Origin: an uncultured Neomegalonema sp.
Lineage (GTDB): Bacteria > Pseudomonadota > Alphaproteobacteria > Rhodobacterales > Rhodobacteraceae
Assembly: GCA_938008165.1 (NCBI GenBank)
Contig: CALLLP010000005.1
Coordinates: 1-64,000 of the forward strand
Direction: 5' to 3'
DNA: 64,000 bases
A program made the position numbers and the translations under genes. The notes under the pieces are model-generated. The model did not search any database, was not told where the DNA came from, and was given only the letters and a program-made list of their open reading frames with translations. Positions 1 to 8,863 of the stretch are shown one piece after another. The first letter of the stretch is position 1. Every line of letters starts with the position of its first letter.

Positions 1-393
1 CGCCACCTGTGCCGTCATCTTTTCCTGCACCTGCATCCGCTTGGCATAGCCTTCGACGACGCGGGCCAACTTGGAGATTCCGACCACCCGCCCCTCCGGA
101 ATATAGCCGACATGCGCTCTGCCGATGATCGGGCACATATGGTGTTCGCAATAGGATTCGAAACGGATATCGCGCAGCACGACCATATCCTCGTAGCCTT
201 CCACTTCCTCGAAAGTGCGCTCCAGATAGCCGTGCGGATCGGTTTCATAGCCGACGAACCACTCGCGATACGCCCGCGCCACCCGCGCTGGCGTGTCGAT
301 CAGACCTTCGCGCGTCGGATCATCCCCGGCCCACTCGATCAGCGTTCGAACGGCCGCTTCCGCGTCCGCCTGTGTTGGTCGTTTATTGCTCAC
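1..393 (-). CDS. folE: GTP cyclohydrolase I, N-terminal part (cut by window edge)
   Basis: Converts GTP to 7,8-dihydroneopterin triphosphate, the first step of tetrahydrofolate synthesis, in the cytoplasm. The frame is open for 131 codons from a GTG start to the window edge, so the C-terminal third is missing. The N-terminal half has the family stretch TPARVARAY and the zinc/active-site motif CEHH at residues 82-85, where Cys82 and His85 would be zinc ligands; the second zinc Cys lies beyond the edge. An AGGGG about 9 bases upstream of GTG supports this start. It is divergent from the methyltransferase gene that follows. Confidence 0.93.
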   Translation of the reverse strand, partial: MSNKRPTQADAEAAVRTLIEWAGDDPTREGLIDTPARVARAYREWFVGYETDPHGYLERTFEEVEGYEDMVVLRDIRFESYCEHHMCPIIGRAHVGYIPEGRVVGISKLARVVEGYAKRMQVQEKMTAQVA

Positions 394-553
394 GGCACTG
401 TCCCCTCACAGTCGAACCCACCCCACTATAGGTCCAATACCTCCAACTGACGAGAAAGAAGCGGAGCCACAAAACGACATATCGCCGTCGCTAACGTTCT
501 TGCGTCGCCGGGACGGCTGTGCGGCACTTGGCTCTCACCGGGGAGGGACCATC

Positions 554-2122
554 ATGACCGCCGAGATCACTACACAGGAAGCGCCGAAACGCCGTCGAAG
601 CGGGGGCCGGGCAGGTAATCTGCGCGGCAAGGGACCAACCATCGAGCAGAGTCCGTGGATACAGCCCACCTACACCGACGCTCCCGTCGAGCCGCTGTCG
701 ATGGAAAGCGTCCAAGCGGTTCATGAGGGCGCGATGAACGTGCTGGAGGAAATCGGCATCCAGTTCCTGCACCCCAAGGCGGTCGAAATTCTGGTCCGCG
801 AAGGCTGCACCGTCCTCGACGATGGCGTCACGATCCTGATGGGCCGGGACTTCGTGATGGAGAAAATCGCGCTCGCCCCCTCGCAGTTCACCATCACACC
901 GCGCAATCCTGAGCGGCAAATCACCGTGGGTGGACGAAATATGGTCTTCGGTCAGGTCGGCTCGCCCCCCAACTTTTCCAACCTCGACGAGGGGCGGCGA
1001 ACGGGTACCCGCAAGGCGTTTTGCGATCTGGTGAAACTGACCCAGTATTTCAACTGCCTGCACTTCATATCCGGTTATCCGGTCGAGCCGGTCGATATCC
1101 ATGCCTCCACCCGCCATCTCGATGCCCTGCACGATAAACTCACGCTGTCGGATAAGGTGATGCACGCCTATTCGCTCGGGACCGAGCGGATCGAGGACAA
1201 TATGGAGATGGTTCGATTGGCGGCAGGACTGAGCCATGAGGAGTTCGAGGCCACCCCGAGGATGTTTACCAACATCAACTCCACCTCCCCGCTGAAGCAT
1301 GACTGGCCCATGCTGGACGGAGCCATGCGGATGGCCGAGCGCAACCAGCCGACCGTCGTGTCTCCCTTCACGTTGTCGGGTGCGATGGCCCCCGTTACGC
1401 TGGCCGGGGCGATAGCGCAGCAGACGGCGGAAGGTCTGGCCTGCATCGCGCTGTTGCAATGTGTCCGTCCAGGCTCTCCGGCGGTCTACGGCTCGTTCAC
1501 CTCGAACGTGGACATGCGGACCGGTTCCCCCGCCTTTGGCACCCCTGAATACATGCGCGCGACCCAGATGTCGGGGCAGATGGCGCGGTTTTATAATCTG
1601 CCTCTGCGGGCCTCGAATACCTGCGCTGCCAACTGCCCGGATGCGCAGGCGGCGTGGGAGAGCGCGTTCTCGCTATGGGGTGTCGTCACGGGCCAGACGA
1701 ATATGGTCTATCACGGGGCCGGATGGCTGGAGGGCGGCCTCTGCGCGTCCTACGAGAAATTCATCATCGACTGCGAGATGCTGCAACAGATGCAGCATTA
1801 CGTGCAGCCCGTCCCCGTCACCGAAGCCGATATTGCCGTCGAGGCGATTCGGGACGTGGGGGCCGGGGGCCATTTCTTCGGGACGCCCCATACTCAGGAA
1901 CGCTACGAGACCGCATTCTACCAGCCCTTCCTGTCCGACTGGTCGAATTTCGAGAACTGGGAGGACAATGGATCACTCCCTGCCGAGATAAGGGCCAATG
2001 CAATCTGGAAAGCGATCCTCGAAGAATTCCAGCCACCCGCGATGGACGCCGATAACCGCGCCGCGCTGGACGAATTCGTCGAGCGCCGCAAGCGCGAGGG
2101 CGGTGCACCGACCGATTTCTAA
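554..2122 (+). CDS. MttB-superfamily (trimethylamine/glycine-betaine type) corrinoid methyltransferase
   Basis: A 522-residue protein of the trimethylamine methyltransferase family (PF06253). Members transfer a methyl group from a quaternary or tertiary amine to a corrinoid protein. The methanogen enzymes use an in-frame UAG-encoded pyrrolysine. This reading frame has no internal TAG, so it belongs to the larger non-pyrrolysine group that includes betaine demethylases. The N-terminus is basic (KRRRSGGRAG), and the body has the family's conserved Gly/Asn-rich stretches (GQVGSPPNFS, NINSTSPLKHDWPM, GAGWLEGG). The ATG at 554 follows GGGAGGGACC; the frame is open further upstream, but that part looks non-coding. 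No corrinoid-binding protein or reactivase gene is adjacent, so the substrate cannot be assigned. Confidence 0.85.
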   Translation: MTAEITTQEAPKRRRSGGRAGNLRGKGPTIEQSPWIQPTYTDAPVEPLSMESVQAVHEGAMNVLEEIGIQFLHPKAVEILVREGCTVLDDGVTILMGRDFVMEKIALAPSQFTITPRNPERQITVGGRNMVFGQVGSPPNFSNLDEGRRTGTRKAFCDLVKLTQYFNCLHFISGYPVEPVDIHASTRHLDALHDKLTLSDKVMHAYSLGTERIEDNMEMVRLAAGLSHEEFEATPRMFTNINSTSPLKHDWPMLDGAMRMAERNQPTVVSPFTLSGAMAPVTLAGAIAQQTAEGLACIALLQCVRPGSPAVYGSFTSNVDMRTGSPAFGTPEYMRATQMSGQMARFYNLPLRASNTCAANCPDAQAAWESAFSLWGVVTGQTNMVYHGAGWLEGGLCASYEKFIIDCEMLQQMQHYVQPVPVTEADIAVEAIRDVGAGGHFFGTPHTQERYETAFYQPFLSDWSNFENWEDNGSLPAEIRANAIWKAILEEFQPPAMDADNRAALDEFVERRKREGGAPTDF

Positions 2123-2205
2123 CTTTTCGCCACTTCATCCAGAAGCCACGCCACCACCGCATCACACATCTGTTCATCTGTGAGTGGCGTCATCGTTGGG
2201 GCCAT
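2119..2205 (-). CDS. Possible 28-residue protein downstream of the beta-hydroxyacid dehydrogenase
   Basis: A small open frame starting 20 bases after the stop of the upstream minus-strand dehydrogenase. It has an AGCAGG directly before its ATG and ends four bases into the convergent methyltransferase stop region. The predicted peptide starts MAPTMTPLTDEQ and continues with a single amphipathic helix (AVVAWLLDEVAK). Nothing in it identifies a family. The Shine-Dalgarno-like spacing is too tight to be persuasive, and the length is within what chance allows, so this is only a candidate microprotein. Confidence 0.2.
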   Translation of the reverse strand: MAPTMTPLTDEQMCDAVVAWLLDEVAKS

Positions 2206-2225
2206 CCTGCTGGAGCGGGCGCGGC

Positions 2226-3185
2226 TCACGCCCGCCCGCCGCGCACGACTTCGTAGCCTTCTTCCTCCGGCTCCTCATCTGTCATTTCTGCGGGGAAACC
2301 ATCCGCAAGGATCGACAGGCCGGTGGCTTCCTCCAGCCGCCGGATGATATTGGGCGAGAGTTCCCGCTCGCCGAACCGGGCGATGCCATCATCGAAGATT
2401 TCGACCATCTTCGGGCTGATTTCCAGCGGCACACCCGCCCGCTCGGCAATGGCCTGAAACAGGCCGATATCCTTCTTCACGAGGTCCATCGTGAAACTGA
2501 TATCCCGAGAGCCGTTCAGGATGATCTGCCCTTCCGTTTCCGCGACGAAGGACGTGCCGGACGAAATGCGGATCGCTTCATAGGTGGTGGCAAGGTCCAT
2601 CCCGGCGGCCTTCATAGTCACCATCGCCTCGCAGACGGTGAGCAGATTGGCAGTAGCCAGATAATTGGTCATCACCTTCAGCACCGACGCGCTGCCCAAC
2701 GGCCCCGTGTGCAGAATGCGCCGCCCCAGCGATTTCAGGACCGGAAATATCCGGTCGAACGTCTCGCGCTCGCACCCGGCGAAGATCGAGATATTGCCCG
2801 TATCTGCCCGGTGACAGCCACCGGAGACCGGGCAATCCACCGCCGCGCCCCCCGCCGCCTCGACCATCGCCCCGAGGCGTTTGACCTCCGCCTCGTCGGT
2901 CGTGGACATCTCCATCCAGATCTTGCCGGGGGCCATTCCCGCCAGAAGCCCGTCGCTCGCCTCGACCACTGCTGCGCTGGCGGCGGGGGAGGGCAGACAG
3001 GTGATGACCGCCTCGCAGTCCTCGATCATCGCCTTGGGTGACCCGCCCCAAGCCGCACCCCGGTCCAGAAACGGCTGTGCCGCCGCCCGGTCGAGATCAC
3101 GCACCGTGACGTCATGGCCATTGCGGATCAGGCTGCCCGCCAACTTGCCGCCGACATTGCCGAGGCCGATGAAACCGATTTTCAT
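2226..3185 (-). CDS. NAD(P)-dependent beta-hydroxyacid dehydrogenase (3-hydroxyisobutyrate dehydrogenase family)
   Basis: A 319-residue oxidoreductase of the 6-phosphogluconate/3-hydroxyisobutyrate dehydrogenase superfamily. It begins MKIGFIGLGNVGG, a Rossmann dinucleotide motif (GLGNVG, residues 7-12). The substrate-binding stretch DCPVSGG is at 117-123, and the catalytic lysine of this family is Lys170 in KVMTNYL. An acidic, Glu-rich tail (TDEEPEEEGYE) is unusual. The start follows AGGAGAGACG. Family members oxidise 3-hydroxyisobutyrate, tartronate semialdehyde, sulfolactaldehyde or similar short hydroxyacids, and sequence alone does not separate these. The gene converges on the methyltransferase and diverges from the sulfonate transporter. 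Confidence 0.85.
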   Translation of the reverse strand: MKIGFIGLGNVGGKLAGSLIRNGHDVTVRDLDRAAAQPFLDRGAAWGGSPKAMIEDCEAVITCLPSPAASAAVVEASDGLLAGMAPGKIWMEMSTTDEAEVKRLGAMVEAAGGAAVDCPVSGGCHRADTGNISIFAGCERETFDRIFPVLKSLGRRILHTGPLGSASVLKVMTNYLATANLLTVCEAMVTMKAAGMDLATTYEAIRISSGTSFVAETEGQIILNGSRDISFTMDLVKKDIGLFQAIAERAGVPLEISPKMVEIFDDGIARFGERELSPNIIRRLEEATGLSILADGFPAEMTDEEPEEEGYEVVRGGRA

Positions 3186-3454
3186 GGAACGTCTCTCCTG
3201 CTGCTTTTCTCGCGACCGTGAAGTCGTACGGCTTTTCCGTCTTGGCGAAGAACGACCTTGTGCACGTCGCTTTCCCGCCATCACGCGAATGGTGCCAGCA
3301 TGGGCAACCCTTGGGGCAGATCGCAAATTCGGAAGAAAACTCAACGTCAAACAGGGTTATCGCCGTGTTAATCCTTGCGTCTGCTGACGTTCTCCTTTTC
3401 ATTCCAGCCCCATTGATGCGCGCAGTCACAACAATTCAAAAAGGGGTAAGCGGA

Positions 3455-4270
3455 ATGGATGGAGCCGATCATAACGGCCTCCTCGTCGATGATGTTTCGA
3501 TGGTCTTCACATTGCCGGGCGGTGGATCGGTCCACGCCCTGAAGAATGTAACCTTGAACCTTGCATCCGGCGAGTTGATGTCTGTCCTCGGCCCCTCGGG
3601 CTGTGGCAAGACGACCCTTCTCAACATCATCGCCGGATTTCTGGCCCCGACCGAGGGCGCAGTCTTCCTGAATCATCATCAGGTGAAAGGCCCCGCCGCC
3701 GAGCGTGGCATGGTCTTTCAACAGGGTGCGTTGTTCGAATGGCTGAATGTCAGAAAGAACATATCGTTCGGCCCCCGCATGATGGGCAAGCCGCGCAAGG
3801 AAACGAACGAGAAGGTGGAGCACCTGCTCAATATCGTTGGCCTTGGCGATTTTGGCGACAAGCCTGTCTATCAACTGTCGGGTGGTATGCAGCAGCGCGT
3901 GGCGCTTGCCCGTTGCCTTGCGAACGACCCCGATGTCATCCTGATGGATGAGCCGCTCGGCGCGCTCGATGCCCTGACCCGCGAGAAAATGCAGGGCCTG
4001 GTGCTGAAGCTTTGGAAAGAGACGGGCAAGACCATCGTATTGATTACGCACTCGGTCGAGGAAGCCCTGTTCCTCGGTGAACGCCTGATCGTCATGGCGC
4101 CTCGTCCGGGCCGCATCCACCGCGAATACCATCTGCCTTTCGCCGAACAGGGCCTGACCATCAGCCCGCGTGAGATCAAGGCCAGCCCGGAATTCGTCGA
4201 AAAGCGTGAGGAAATCCTGTCGATGATCTGGGAAATGGAAGAAGAGATCATGGGAGGAGCCGCAAAATGA
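3455..4270 (+). CDS. tauB: Taurine/nitrate-type ABC transporter ATP-binding protein
   Basis: A 271-residue ABC ATPase that energises uptake of sulfonates or similar small anions at the inner membrane. Walker A GPSGCGKTT is near residues 46-54, the signature LSGGMQQR at 141-148, Walker B VILMDE at 161-166 and the switch His at 199. The phrase PLGALDALTREKMQ is typical of the TauB/SsuB/NrtD group. The start at 3455 follows AAGGGG; the frame stays open upstream but reads as intergenic sequence. Its stop overlaps the permease start (ATGA), so the two are translationally coupled. No periplasmic binding protein gene lies next to it, so the exact substrate is inferred from family only. Confidence 0.88.
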   Translation: MDGADHNGLLVDDVSMVFTLPGGGSVHALKNVTLNLASGELMSVLGPSGCGKTTLLNIIAGFLAPTEGAVFLNHHQVKGPAAERGMVFQQGALFEWLNVRKNISFGPRMMGKPRKETNEKVEHLLNIVGLGDFGDKPVYQLSGGMQQRVALARCLANDPDVILMDEPLGALDALTREKMQGLVLKLWKETGKTIVLITHSVEEALFLGERLIVMAPRPGRIHREYHLPFAEQGLTISPREIKASPEFVEKREEILSMIWEMEEEIMGGAAK

Positions 4271-5169
4271 CCGACGCCCCCGACCAAACCAAACGCCCCG
4301 TCGCTGCGGAGCAAAAACAACCCTCCGCCTTTGCCATGTGGCTGGGCATTGCGGATAACAGCTTTACCCGCCAGAAGACCGTCAAGTTCGGCGATGCGAC
4401 GGCGGTGAACTCGGGCCGCCTCTACAGCATCATCACCGTGGTCCTGTTACTGTTCGCATGGTGGTTCACCACCTCGCAAGGGTGGGTCAAACCCATCTAC
4501 TGGCCGTCTTTCGAGGCGGTTGGTGCGCGCTGGACCAAACTGATGGATCAGGGTTTTCGCAACGTGCCCCTGTTCGAGCATGTGGGCATCAGCGTCTATC
4601 GCGTGATGGCGGGCGTGTTCTTCGGCGCGCTCGTAGGCATTCCGCTCGGCTTTGCGATGGGGCTCAGCTCGATCGCGAAGGGCCTGTTCGACCCGATCGT
4701 CGAGTTCATGCGCCCAATCCCGCCACTGGCGCTGATCCCGCTGTTCATCCTGTGGCTCGGGATCGATGAGACTGCGAAGATTTCGCTGCTGTTCCTTGCC
4801 GCGCTGTTCATCATGATCATCGCGGCCCGGTCTGGCGTGTCGGGTGTGAAGATATCGAAGGTTCACGCCGCCTATTCCCTGGGCGCATCGAAATTCCAGG
4901 TGCTCAAGAACGTCATCCTGCCCAACGCCCTGCCGGAAATCTTCACGGGCATCCGCACGGCGATGGGCGTTTGCTGGGGGACCGTGGTTGCCGCCGAACT
5001 GGTCGCCGCCGAGAAGGGCGTCGGATCGATGATCATGATCGCCAAGAACTTCTTGCAGACGGATACCGTCGTCATCGGCATCATCATCATCGGCATCATC
5101 GGGTATGGCATCGAGATGATCATGCGTCTGCTGGAACGTTGGCTGATCCCGTGGCGCGGCAAGGGCTGA
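4267..5169 (+). CDS. tauC: Taurine/nitrate-type ABC transporter permease
   Basis: A 300-residue inner-membrane permease of the TauC/SsuC (BPD_transp_1) family. A cytoplasmic N-terminal stretch of about 55 residues is followed by roughly six hydrophobic segments. The EAA-type loop (AAYSLGASKFQVLKNVILP) that docks with the ATPase lies near residues 198-217. The last helices are Ile-rich (VIGIIIIGIIGYG). It overlaps tauB by four bases and is followed 23 bases later by a strong hairpin terminator, so tauBC forms a closed two-gene unit. The binding protein TauA must be encoded elsewhere or be supplied by another operon. Confidence 0.88.
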   Translation: MTDAPDQTKRPVAAEQKQPSAFAMWLGIADNSFTRQKTVKFGDATAVNSGRLYSIITVVLLLFAWWFTTSQGWVKPIYWPSFEAVGARWTKLMDQGFRNVPLFEHVGISVYRVMAGVFFGALVGIPLGFAMGLSSIAKGLFDPIVEFMRPIPPLALIPLFILWLGIDETAKISLLFLAALFIMIIAARSGVSGVKISKVHAAYSLGASKFQVLKNVILPNALPEIFTGIRTAMGVCWGTVVAAELVAAEKGVGSMIMIAKNFLQTDTVVIGIIIIGIIGYGIEMIMRLLERWLIPWRGKG

Positions 5170-5192
5170 AGCCCGACGATCCATAGCGAAAC

Positions 5193-5226
5193 AAAAAAGG
5201 CCCTCACCGAAGTGGGGGCCTTTTTT
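5193..5226 (+). terminator. Rho-independent terminator after tauC (bidirectional)
   Basis: An A6 run, a GC-rich stem (GGCC...CAC / GTG...GGCC) with a CGAA tetraloop, and a T6 run. Because A- and T-tracts flank the stem symmetrically, it could also stop transcription on the minus strand. Confidence 0.9.
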
Positions 5227-5284
5227 ACGTCGTGGGTTTGGCGGCGCTCCGAAAGCTCGGAATGGCCGCTTCGTTGCAATCCTC

Positions 5285-5386
5285 TTAGAGGATCACCGTG
5301 TCATCGCCGGGCATCGTCAGCCCTAGGTAATTGGATTTCATCATCGCCACCCTCTGAACTACGTCGATCCGTGTCAGGTCGTTCAT
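5285..5386 (-). CDS. Possible 33-residue protein
   Basis: A short minus-strand frame beginning MNDLTRIDVVQRVAMMKS and ending in GDDTVIL. It sits in the otherwise gene-free interval between the tauC terminator and rimO. Its stop codon lies in a 15-base palindrome (ATCCTCT T AGAGGAT). There is no clear ribosome-binding site before the ATG, and the sequence is not one I can place in a family. It may be a microprotein or the remnant of a longer gene. Confidence 0.2.
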   Translation of the reverse strand: MNDLTRIDVVQRVAMMKSNYLGLTMPGDDTVIL

Positions 5387-5630
5387 CGCCCGACTTTGTA
5401 CGGATTTGATTAGAGGTTTTGGAAGCAAACGGATGATTAACGCAAGCGGAGTGAGCAACGCGTATCGGGAACATATCTGGAATACAGAACCAATTCAGTC
5501 GATACGAACGCAGTTTAAAAAATTATCTTCATACGTTTCATTTCCGGCTCGAAAATTGATCCTCTTGGTATCAATAACTGATAGACACACAAGATATGCC
5601 CCTTTAATGATTAAGGCCCCAAGGCTCGCG
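5387..5630. other. AT-richer gene-free stretch before the rimO 3' end
   Basis: Visibly lower in GC than its surroundings, with runs such as TTTAAAAAATTATC. I see no convincing open frame with a ribosome-binding site on either strand, no tRNA fold and no repeat. It lies beyond the convergent ends of tauC and rimO, so it is not an obvious promoter region for either. Confidence 0.5.
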
Positions 5631-6992
5631 CTAAGGCCGTGCGAATCGCGTTGCCCACACGTCATGCTCTCCGGTCTCGTCCACGATCACGTCCACGAAA
5701 TCTCCCGGCGACAAATCCGCAAAGTTCTCGTCGATGAAGACATTCCCGTCGATCTCGGGCGCATCCGCTGCCGAGCGCGCCTCCGCGCCATCCTCGTCCA
5801 CGGCATCGACCAGCACGGTCATCCGCTTGCCGATCAGGCGTGACAGCTTTGCGGTGCTGATCTGCTGCTGCGCCGCCATGAAGCGCTCCAGTCGCTCGTC
5901 CTTGACCTCCTGCGATACATGCCCCGGCAGGTCATTCGCCGCCGCTCCCGCCACATCTTCATAGCGAAAGCACCCGACCCGATCGAGCTGTGCCTCTTCG
6001 AGCCAGTCGAGCAGAATCTGGAAATCTTCTTCGGTCTCGCCGGGGAAGCCGACGATGAAGGTCGAGCGGATCGTCAGGTCAGGGCAGACCGAGCGCCATG
6101 CGGCGATCCGGTCCAGCGTCTTTTCCTGATTGGCCGGTCGTCGCATCGAGCGCAGAACCTTGGGCGATGCGTGCTGAAATGGAATGTCGAGATAAGGGAG
6201 GATCTTGCCCTCGGCCATCAGCGGCATGATCTTGTCCACCGAGGGATACGGATAGACATAGTGCAGCCGCACCCACACCCCGAGCGTCCCCAATCCTTCG
6301 CACAGATCGTGCAGATCGGAGCGATATTCTCGTCCGTTCCACTCCGCCGACTGATGCTTGATATCGACGCCATAGGCGGAGGTGTCCTGCGAGATCACAA
6401 GAAGCTCCTTCACCCCGGATTCGACCAACCGCTCCGCCTCGCGGAGCACGGCATTCACCGGGCGGGACACCAGCTTTCCACGCATGTCCGGGATGATGCA
6501 GAATTGGCAGGAGTGATTGCACCCCTCGGATATCTTCAGATAGGCGAAATGGCGCGGGGTCAGGCGCACCCCGGCCCCCTCACGCGCAGGGGGGATCAGG
6601 TCGGTAAAGGCATCCGGGCGGGGTGGCACGGCCTGATGCACCGCATCCATCACCTTCTCGTATTGCTGTGGTCCGGTAATGGCGAGCACCTTCGGGTGGG
6701 CCTTCTCGATCGTCTCCGCTTCCGCGCCCATGCATCCCGTGACGATCACGCGCCCGTTCTCGCGCAATGCCTCGCCGATTGCATCGAAGCTCTCGGCCTT
6801 GGCGCTGTCGAGGAACCCGCAAGTATTCACGATCACCGCATCCGCTCCCTCATAATCAGGCGCGAAGGCATATCCTTCGGCTCGCAGCCGCGTAAGAATA
6901 CGCTCGGAATCCACAAGGGCTTTGGGACAGCCAAGGCTGACCATGCCGATTTTCGGAGGGGCGGGGCGGGGGGATGCTGCTGTATCGCTCAT
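5631..6992 (-). CDS. rimO: Ribosomal protein uS12 methylthiotransferase RimO
   Basis: A radical-SAM methylthiotransferase that modifies the conserved Asp of ribosomal protein S12. It is about 453 residues from the chosen ATG. The N-terminal UPF0004 domain carries the RimO hallmark [13 protein letters not shown] with Cys22, then Cys58 and Cys87, the three ligands of the auxiliary [4Fe-4S] cluster. The radical-SAM triad CNHSCQFC has Cys158, Cys162 and Cys165. The C-terminal part is consistent with a TRAM RNA-binding domain. An in-frame TTG 36 bases upstream is possible but less likely, and no strong ribosome-binding site separates the two starts. It is a single gene convergent with tauC across a gene-free gap. 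Confidence 0.95.
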   Translation of the reverse strand: MSDTAASPRPAPPKIGMVSLGCPKALVDSERILTRLRAEGYAFAPDYEGADAVIVNTCGFLDSAKAESFDAIGEALRENGRVIVTGCMGAEAETIEKAHPKVLAITGPQQYEKVMDAVHQAVPPRPDAFTDLIPPAREGAGVRLTPRHFAYLKISEGCNHSCQFCIIPDMRGKLVSRPVNAVLREAERLVESGVKELLVISQDTSAYGVDIKHQSAEWNGREYRSDLHDLCEGLGTLGVWVRLHYVYPYPSVDKIMPLMAEGKILPYLDIPFQHASPKVLRSMRRPANQEKTLDRIAAWRSVCPDLTIRSTFIVGFPGETEEDFQILLDWLEEAQLDRVGCFRYEDVAGAAANDLPGHVSQEVKDERLERFMAAQQQISTAKLSRLIGKRMTVLVDAVDEDGAEARSAADAPEIDGNVFIDENFADLSPGDFVDVIVDETGEHDVWATRFARP

Positions 6993-7031
6993 GCGGGAGG
7001 TTCTGCGCGGCGCATCAGATCGGTGCAAGCG

Positions 7032-8780
7032 TTAATCGCCGTTCCCGAGAACAGCCGCGCGCCGCGCCCGCGCAACCGGACTGACGCAATGGACAGTCTT
7101 CTCCCAGAACTGCGGGCGCGTGACCAGTTGTACCAATGCCAGTATCGCCGCAACACCACCCAGCATCCAATAGGGCCACAGCAGCGGCGCACAGGCGGCG
7201 ACACGCAGTCCAAACCGTCGATACCCCGCAACGAATGCGCCGCATAGCAGCAGAAGCTGACCTCCGAACAATGCGCCGAGCAAAAGACCAGCCCCCGGCG
7301 CATCGAGCAGGCCCAGCCATGGCGGAGCATCCATCGTCAACGCCGCGATCCCCGATACCAACATCACCGGCTGCATCAGAAACGACAGAAATCCATCAAG
7401 CAGCAGCACATTGATCGCCACCATCGGCATGACTCCCAACTCTCGCGCCAATCGTGCCGGGTCGCGCATATGCACGGCCCATGTCAGCATGAATCCCTTG
7501 ATCCACCGTGACCTCTGCTTGATCCAGGACAGGGCACTACCTGTCGCTTCCTCGTGGGTCGTGGAATCGAATACGACTGCACGTTTCCCTGCCCGCGCAA
7601 GTCTCAGCCCAAGATCGGCGTCTTCCGTCACATTGTCCGGGTCCCAGCCCCCGATCTCTCGCAACACATCTGTCCGGAAATAAAGTGACGTCCCCCCAAG
7701 CGGCACCGGCAATCGCGCACGGCTCAAGCCTTTCAACAGCATGTCGAACCACAGCGCATATTCCATCGCCACGCAGCGCGTCAGCAGGTTATCGTTCGGA
7801 TTATAATGGCTGAGACGCGCTTGAGCACAGACGACATCCTCCCCCGACGATTCTAGCGCCGCCACGGCCTTGAGAATCTGATCCACCTCTGGCGCGTCCT
7901 CGGCATCGAAGATTCCCACGATTTCTCCCCTCGCGAAAGGCAGGGCGAAGTTCATGGCTTTGGGCTTCGTACGCGGCTCGCTCGGCGGAACGACGAGACA
8001 GCTGATATGGGTGCCGGCGGTCAGCCAGCGTGCCTCCGTGATCGTATCGGCATCATTCTCTTCGAGCAGGATCTTGATATCCAGCGCCCGCTGTGGATAG
8101 TCCAGGTTCTGCAATGCCCGGATCAGGGCGGGAAGACTGTCTGCCTCCCGATAGACCGGCACGAGGATCGAGACGACGGGACGTCGCTTCGGCACGACCG
8201 GCAGGGCCTCGACCGGACGTTCAGCATTGAACAGGAGATACGCACGCAACAGCATCGTCGCGGCGAAATACGGCAGGCACAGCAGCCAGAGGTTCAACAT
8301 CGTCGCAAACGGTGCCGCGATCATCGCCGCCAGCACCAGCAGCACGACCACGATCCACGCGACCCGCATCCAAGATGGAAACCCGGTAGCCGCCGAATAC
8401 TCCGGCGTCTTTTCCCGCAAATCCGTCGTGGATCGCTTGGTCAGCGTGTCCGCATACCGCACGGCCAATCGCGACAGGACAGCCGGTCTTCGTATCAACC
8501 TGATATCGCGCAGACGATTGCGCACGCCGAGTTCCTTGGCGGCTCGCACGGCGTCGGCATACGTTCCTGCGGTCAGGACGATTCCACCGTTTCCCGTGAA
8601 TTCCGGGATCACGGTATGCCGACAAAGGACATCTTCCCATCCGTGTGGTCGGAAATCGAATTCCGGTCTCGATGCTCCCGCATCATCGCTGGCGCTCGCA
8701 TAGCGGAGCGATGGAGCTGCCGTCAGGCTCTCCGTATGTCGCTGAAAGCGACTGCTCGTTTCACCATCTGGATTTTCCAT
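7032..8780 (-). CDS. Membrane-bound family 2 glycosyltransferase
   Basis: A 582-residue processive-type GT2 enzyme. After an N-terminal region of about 120 residues, one or two hydrophobic segments precede the catalytic domain, which opens with PVVSILVPVYREADSL. The acidic residues expected of GT-A enzymes are present in IFDAEDAPE and NVTEDADLGLR, followed by the acceptor motif QRSRW. Three or four hydrophobic segments near the C-terminus suggest a membrane channel. The arrangement resembles cellulose/exopolysaccharide synthase-like enzymes, including those with an N-terminal type II secretion E-like domain. The sugar donor and product are unknown. The ATG at 8780 encodes MENPDGETSS. Confidence 0.83.
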   Translation of the reverse strand: MENPDGETSSRFQRHTESLTAAPSLRYASASDDAGASRPEFDFRPHGWEDVLCRHTVIPEFTGNGGIVLTAGTYADAVRAAKELGVRNRLRDIRLIRRPAVLSRLAVRYADTLTKRSTTDLREKTPEYSAATGFPSWMRVAWIVVVLLVLAAMIAAPFATMLNLWLLCLPYFAATMLLRAYLLFNAERPVEALPVVPKRRPVVSILVPVYREADSLPALIRALQNLDYPQRALDIKILLEENDADTITEARWLTAGTHISCLVVPPSEPRTKPKAMNFALPFARGEIVGIFDAEDAPEVDQILKAVAALESSGEDVVCAQARLSHYNPNDNLLTRCVAMEYALWFDMLLKGLSRARLPVPLGGTSLYFRTDVLREIGGWDPDNVTEDADLGLRLARAGKRAVVFDSTTHEEATGSALSWIKQRSRWIKGFMLTWAVHMRDPARLARELGVMPMVAINVLLLDGFLSFLMQPVMLVSGIAALTMDAPPWLGLLDAPGAGLLLGALFGGQLLLLCGAFVAGYRRFGLRVAACAPLLWPYWMLGGVAAILALVQLVTRPQFWEKTVHCVSPVARARRAAVLGNGD

Positions 8781-8863
8781 AGTGAAACACAACGGAATTG
8801 ATTCGCGCTAGAAAGTCAACATTTTGCACCAAAACGGTGCATACCTGTGTCAATTTCTGACAG

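Noticed and set aside
554-2122. Possible pyrrolysine-containing methyltransferase
   Set aside because: No in-frame TAG codon interrupts the gene and its only stop is TAA at the expected end.
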